A stretch of 9,236 nt of DNA, from positions 888 through 10,123 of the forward strand of contig DPJQ01000015.1 of NCBI GenBank assembly GCA_003542935.1. The letters are read 5' to 3'. The stretch is from Lachnospiraceae bacterium (lineage in GTDB: Bacteria > Bacillota > Clostridia > Lachnospirales > Lachnospiraceae). Below, one piece after another: positions 6,099 to 9,236 of the stretch (the stretch's first letter is position 1; each line of letters starts with the position of its first letter). Under the pieces are notes generated by a model, which was not told where the DNA came from, made no database searches, and was given only the letters and a program-made list of their open reading frames with translations. Made by a program: the position numbers and the translations under genes.

Positions 6099-7203
6099 GT
6101 ACGATCTTCCACCTCTCATTCATATTTTTCATTTTTACAGTACCCTGCCTCGCATGAGATATATATCCTGCATCTTTCAAAATACTATTATAAATTGCAG
6201 CAGTAATAGGTTTATGAACGCCTAACTTTTCATATACGATATAAAAGCTTTCCAGTAACGCCACCTTTGAAGATTGAGTAACATTCACTTCAAACAATTT
6301 GAAAAAGTCTACCAAACTATTCCTGTACTCTTCAATTTGTTCTGCTTTAAAACTCATAGATAACTCAGAAAAATCATCTAACAGTTTTTTATAAGAACTG
6401 TGATACTTGTCTATAAAAAAATTGAAGCCTGTCGGTTCTTCCCTCTCAATGCGAACATATTTTCTCAGCGCACAAAGTCGTAAAAGAGTTTCCATATCAC
6501 GTTCTGCCGCATCTTCTTTTCCCCATATCTTCCTCCATGTACCATTATGCCTGTTATAGTCCTGCAGCATATTATAAAAATCACAGACATAGATTCCGTT
6601 CCGCAATTCCTGCTCTGTCAAAAGAGAGCCCTTTGCATTTAAATTTTCAAATATTTTTCTTAATATTTTCGTACGCTGTTCCTTATTATCGATTTTGATT
6701 TCAATAACAGTAATAGATGTATAGTCTATGCGCCTTTTCATTCCCACGGGAAGACCTGCATAGTCCACATTCATTTTTTCTCCGCCTTCTCCCGTAAGCT
6801 GAATATGAAGTTCCTCCAAAGCAAACTGACTTCTCAATGCCTCCTTGAAAGATTCGCTATCTGTCTTAATCTCTGAAAAATCTACAGAATTATTCTCTTT
6901 TCTGTTCAGATAGTAACCTATATAGTAAAAAAACAGGCTCAGAATGCGCTGCTGTCCATCTAATATTTCCAGTTGGTTCTTTTTATTCCTGCATGTATAA
7001 ATGGGAGGTATCGGTAAACCACGGATCAATGACTCTACCAACGCGATTACCTGATCTTTACTCCAGCGGTACTTCCTCTGATATTTGGGTATAATATATA
7101 AATTTTCATTTACTCCCTCTACGAGTGTGCGAAATCCCACATCCGTCTTGTACTGCTGAATACTTATTCCATTCAGATCATTTACTAATCTTTGTTCGCT
7201 CAC
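6061..7203 (-). CDS. DUF262 domain protein (GmrSD N-terminal / ParB-like fold), first gene of the operon
   Basis: This 380-residue protein starts with GTG, supported by AAGGGAGGA eight bases upstream; no better ATG exists. DUF262 marks are clear: IPKYQRKYRWSKDQVIALVE at 38-57, SLIRGLPIPPIY at 58-69, the nucleotide-related LEILDGQQRILSL at 78-90, and IFENLNAKGSLLTEQELRN at 184-202. Residues 230-380 are helical. The C-terminal DUF1524 (HNH-like) domain that makes GmrSD a one-protein nuclease is absent, and an HNH protein is encoded two genes downstream instead. DUF262 domains of GmrS/SspE/BrxU-type proteins bind or hydrolyse NTP and read DNA state; here the DGQQR motif is intact. It is the lead gene of a tight operon with the ATPase (38-base overlap) and HNH genes. 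It is probably a sensing or licensing subunit of a defence complex, which is inference. Confidence 0.9.
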   Translation of the reverse strand: MSEQRLVNDLNGISIQQYKTDVGFRTLVEGVNENLYIIPKYQRKYRWSKDQVIALVESLIRGLPIPPIYTCRNKKNQLEILDGQQRILSLFFYYIGYYLNRKENNSVDFSEIKTDSESFKEALRSQFALEELHIQLTGEGGEKMNVDYAGLPVGMKRRIDYTSITVIEIKIDNKEQRTKILRKIFENLNAKGSLLTEQELRNGIYVCDFYNMLQDYNRHNGTWRKIWGKEDAAERDMETLLRLCALRKYVRIEREEPTGFNFFIDKYHSSYKKLLDDFSELSMSFKAEQIEEYRNSLVDFFKLFEVNVTQSSKVALLESFYIVYEKLGVHKPITAAIYNSILKDAGYISHARQGTVKMKNMNERWKIVHEIWIRQDGTHY

Positions 7204-7210
7204 CGTAATT

Positions 7211-7219
7211 TCCTCCCTT
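7211..7219 (-). promoter_or_regulatory. Strong SD that fixes the GTG start of the DUF262 gene
   Basis: The minus strand reads AAGGGAGGA followed by AATTACG and GTG. The GGAGG core lies 8 bases from the GTG at 7201-7203. No in-frame ATG precedes it, so GTG is the start. Confidence 0.8.
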
Positions 7220-7241
7220 GGGACAGATCTTTTTCAGCTTT

Positions 7242-7270
7242 ATCTTAGCATAAATCTTTTATGTAATCTA
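7242..7270 (-). promoter_or_regulatory. Putative promoter of the DUF262-ATPase-HNH operon
   Basis: On the minus strand an extended -10, TGCTAAGAT (hexamer TAAGAT at 7242-7247), is preceded after 17 bases by TAGATT (7265-7270), a weak -35 (3/6). The predicted start is near 7235, giving a leader of about 32 bases to the GTG. The area is very A+T-rich, so other hexamers are possible. The extended TGn element is the strongest point in its favour. Confidence 0.5.
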
Positions 7271-7280
7271 TATATATTAC
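7263..7280. promoter_or_regulatory. 18-bp near-palindrome over the -35 of the defence-like operon (candidate operator)
   Basis: GTAATCTATATATATTAC matches its own reverse complement except for one mismatched pair (GTAAT...ATTAC arms). It covers the proposed -35 of the three-gene operon and lies just upstream of it, as a repressor operator would. No regulator gene is in the operon, so the binding protein, if any, is unknown. Low sequence complexity makes chance possible. Confidence 0.35.
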
Positions 7281-7413
7281 TTTGAAAATATATTTTTCGG
7301 GTCTGAACAATTCGGAATTTCCAAACAGTTCATGCTCCGTCAACTCTTTGCCAGAAGATTTATCCTCTGCTTCTTCTCACCCTCGCCACCGACCTCAATT
7401 CCCTGAAGCCAGG

Positions 7414-7448
7414 AAAGCTATCGGGAAAGCTCATTTCCCGATAGCTTT
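7414..7448 (-). terminator. Rho-independent, probably bidirectional terminator after the chemoreceptor gene
   Basis: A perfect 15-bp stem (AAAGCTATCGGGAAA / TTTCCCGATAGCTTT) with a 5-base loop lies 29 bases past the chemoreceptor stop. The T-rich end is on both strands: TTT within the stem on the minus strand, and TTTTC on the plus. It would isolate the DUF262 operon from chemoreceptor transcription. No plus-strand gene ends here, so its use on the minus strand is the likely one. Confidence 0.75.
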
Positions 7449-7477
7449 TCTATGTCCCAATCCATATTTTTCTCATA

Positions 7478-9236
7478 CTACCGTTCTTTTAATCGGAATT
7501 TAGATACCAGGTCTTTCAGCATATTGGCCTGACCGGATAGTTCCTCACTGGCAGCGGCACTTTTTTCTGCCGTAGCCAGATTGGATTGTACTACCTCGGA
7601 GATCCGATCGATGCCACTGATCACTTCTTCTGTGGCGGCAGCTTGATTCGCGGAATATGTCGCGATCCCTTCGATTAGCTTGTCCACTTCTTCAGCCTGG
7701 GCTACAACTTCAAGCATGGACGCGGCGGTATCCTGTGCCAGATTGGTGCCGGTCTCAACGGCTTCTACTGTCTGGTCAATCAAAACAGTCGTATTTTTTG
7801 CGGCTTCAGAGGATCTGCTGGCAAGACTGCGGACCTCGTCTGCCACTACGGCGAAACCTTTACCGGCAGTACCGGCGCGGGCGGCTTCTACGGCAGCGTT
7901 CAACGCAAGGATATTCGTCTGGAAAGCAATATCTTCAATTGTTTTGATGATGCTGTGGATTTCGGCAGACTTACTGCTGATCTTCTGTATTGCATCGTTC
8001 ATGTGCTGCATCTTACTGTTGCTTTCCAGAATATGATCTCTTACGTCCTGGGAAATCTGGCGGGCTTTCTTAGCCCCCATAGCGGTTTTCTGTATTCCGT
8101 CAGACACTTCGTTGATATGAGAAGCAAGCTGTTCTACTGCGTCGCTCTGCTGCATAGACCCCTGGGAAAGAGCCTGGGCGCCGTCGGAAACATATCCGGA
8201 ACCTTCGGCGACCTGGTTTGCAGCCGTATTAATTTGCCCCAGAGTATCGTTGAGGGACCAGGAGATTGCTTCCAAAGATTCTTTTATTTTCGCGAATTCA
8301 CCCAAATATTCGTGGGAGAGCGTGAAAGAGAGATCGCCCTGGGAGATATCCTGCAGCTTCTCGGAGATCTCGTTAATGTAATCCACATAATCGCGCAGCC
8401 GGGTTACTGTAAGTCCAAAATTGTCCGCCAGTTCGCCCAGTTCGTCGTTGGAACAATGCCGGATCGTCTGGTTCAGTTCCCCCTCTGCGATCTTAGCCGC
8501 TACGCCGCTTAATTCCCTTACCGGCTTTCCGATAATATTCCTTACCAGAATAATGATCAGTAAGATCGCGATGATAATTGCGGCTATGGAAACAGACATC
8601 ATCATACCGGTCAGGGTAAGCAGGTCGCCTAAAACTTCGGTTCTGGATACATATGCAACTGCCGTCCAGTCACTGTCAGGGATTTGCGCTACCTGTATGT
8701 AAGTATTGCCGTTGTACAGGGAAAGCCCGGTCGTACTGCTTTGTATTTTCTCAGCGGCATATGCGTACATATCCCCTTGAAATTCGCTTAAGAGCCGTCC
8801 GTTCATTTCCCTGTCCCTGTGTCCGATAATCGTATTAGTCCGGGTATCTACAAGGAAGATTCCGCCGGTTTTCTCTAATTGGATATCGGCTACAATGTCA
8901 GAGATGGAATCCAGATATACGTCTGCGGCGGCAACGCCCCGTATCTCGCCGTCTGCATTTTTTAACATCCCGGATGCACCGACTACATAAGACTGGCTGT
9001 CTTCATCAAAATATACGTCGCCCAGCATGAAGTCTTCCGATGCGATACCGTTCTGATACCAGGATTTTTCCGAAGTGACAAAATCCGGACCCGGAACAAA
9101 CGAAGCATGGTACAAAGAACCGTCCGTTAAAGCCACATATAAGCCGGCGGGATAGGCCTCGTTCTGGTTAACGGTATGGCGGATGTATTCCATCATAGCA
9201 GGGATATCCATATCCTCATATTCAATGGTATCCCGC
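7478..9236 (-). CDS. Methyl-accepting chemotaxis protein (dCache sensor, double HAMP), 5' end outside window
   Basis: The frame is open through the right edge (RDTIEYED precedes the first in-window Met at 9211), so the N-terminus, with its first membrane helix and about 90-100 residues, is missing. Counted from that Met, residues 1-195 are the rest of an extracellular dCache sensor (WYQNGI at 51-56, VYLDSISDIV at 98-107, TGGIFLVD at 115-122). A membrane helix spans about 199-223 (IAAIIIAILLIIILV). A HAMP domain follows at 224-277 and a second HAMP-like unit at about 280-330. The cytoplasmic signalling coiled coil then contains the conserved hairpin tip FQTNILALNAAVEAARAGT and GKGFAVVADEVRSLA at about 430-465. 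There is no C-terminal CheR/CheB tether pentapeptide; it ends KFRLKER. It transmits ligand binding to CheA/CheW. The ligand cannot be named: the part of the dCache where ligand usually binds (the membrane-distal pocket) is only partly visible. Confidence 0.93.
   Translation of the reverse strand, partial: RDTIEYEDMDIPAMMEYIRHTVNQNEAYPAGLYVALTDGSLYHASFVPGPDFVTSEKSWYQNGIASEDFMLGDVYFDEDSQSYVVGASGMLKNADGEIRGVAAADVYLDSISDIVADIQLEKTGGIFLVDTRTNTIIGHRDREMNGRLLSEFQGDMYAYAAEKIQSSTTGLSLYNGNTYIQVAQIPDSDWTAVAYVSRTEVLGDLLTLTGMMMSVSIAAIIIAILLIIILVRNIIGKPVRELSGVAAKIAEGELNQTIRHCSNDELGELADNFGLTVTRLRDYVDYINEISEKLQDISQGDLSFTLSHEYLGEFAKIKESLEAISWSLNDTLGQINTAANQVAEGSGYVSDGAQALSQGSMQQSDAVEQLASHINEVSDGIQKTAMGAKKARQISQDVRDHILESNSKMQHMNDAIQKISSKSAEIHSIIKTIEDIAFQTNILALNAAVEAARAGTAGKGFAVVADEVRSLASRSSEAAKNTTVLIDQTVEAVETGTNLAQDTAASMLEVVAQAEEVDKLIEGIATYSANQAAATEEVISGIDRISEVVQSNLATAEKSAAASEELSGQANMLKDLVSKFRLKER

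Noticed and set aside
6099..6119. ATG at 6119 as start of the ATPase
   Set aside because: No SD lies ahead of it. The ATG at 6098 follows AGAGGTGGAAG.
7282..7503. 73-codon plus-strand frame
   Set aside because: It crosses the terminator hairpin and the end of the chemoreceptor gene, and has no SD and no recognisable family.

Overview
The window looks like a chromosomal accessory region of a Bacillota bacterium, probably a Clostridia / Lachnospiraceae-type gut anaerobe. The evidence is strong AGGAGG-type ribosome binding sites, a dCache/double-HAMP chemoreceptor, an XRE-cupin regulator remnant, a Sel1-repeat protein and an 'AAA-ATPase-like' protein of the kind common in such genomes. This placement is an inference from gene content. 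All intact genes lie on the minus strand, so transcription runs from high to low coordinates. No tRNA, rRNA, CRISPR array or insertion sequence was recognised.

Right part (7478-9236): the 3' part of a methyl-accepting chemotaxis protein, cut by the window edge at its 5' end. A 15-bp perfect-stem hairpin terminator (7414-7448) follows it.

Centre (4346-7203): a compact three-gene operon, visibly richer in A+T than its flanks. The order is a DUF262 protein (GTG start, strong SD), an ABC/RecF-type ATPase whose start overlaps the upstream gene, and a ββα-metal HNH nuclease-like protein starting 7 nt after the ATPase stop. The operon has its own promoter with an 18-bp near-palindrome over the -35. 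The architecture resembles anti-phage systems such as Septu (ATPase + HNH) and GmrSD (DUF262 + HNH-like DUF1524), with DUF262 and the nuclease on separate polypeptides. This is the most interesting part of the window and is proposed as a three-component defence module.

Left-centre (3392-4345): a gene graveyard. Two divergent genes, an XRE-cupin transcriptional regulator (minus) and an L-Ala-D/L-Glu epimerase-like enolase-superfamily gene (plus), have both lost their 5' ends at the same junction near 3850. This points to one deletion that removed the shared divergent promoter region. The regulator also carries a frameshift, and the epimerase lacks the segment that should hold a catalytic lysine. 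About 255 bases after the epimerase remnant are unassigned.

Left part (1-3260): a 734-residue Sel1-repeat protein with a PH-like N-terminal domain and a good sigma-A-type promoter, then an AAA-ATPase-like (pfam09820-type) gene that runs off the left edge. The second gene has a likely promoter of its own with a dyad between -35 and -10. The three-gene operon is thus flanked on one side by decayed genes and multigene-family proteins, a typical setting for horizontally acquired defence cassettes.
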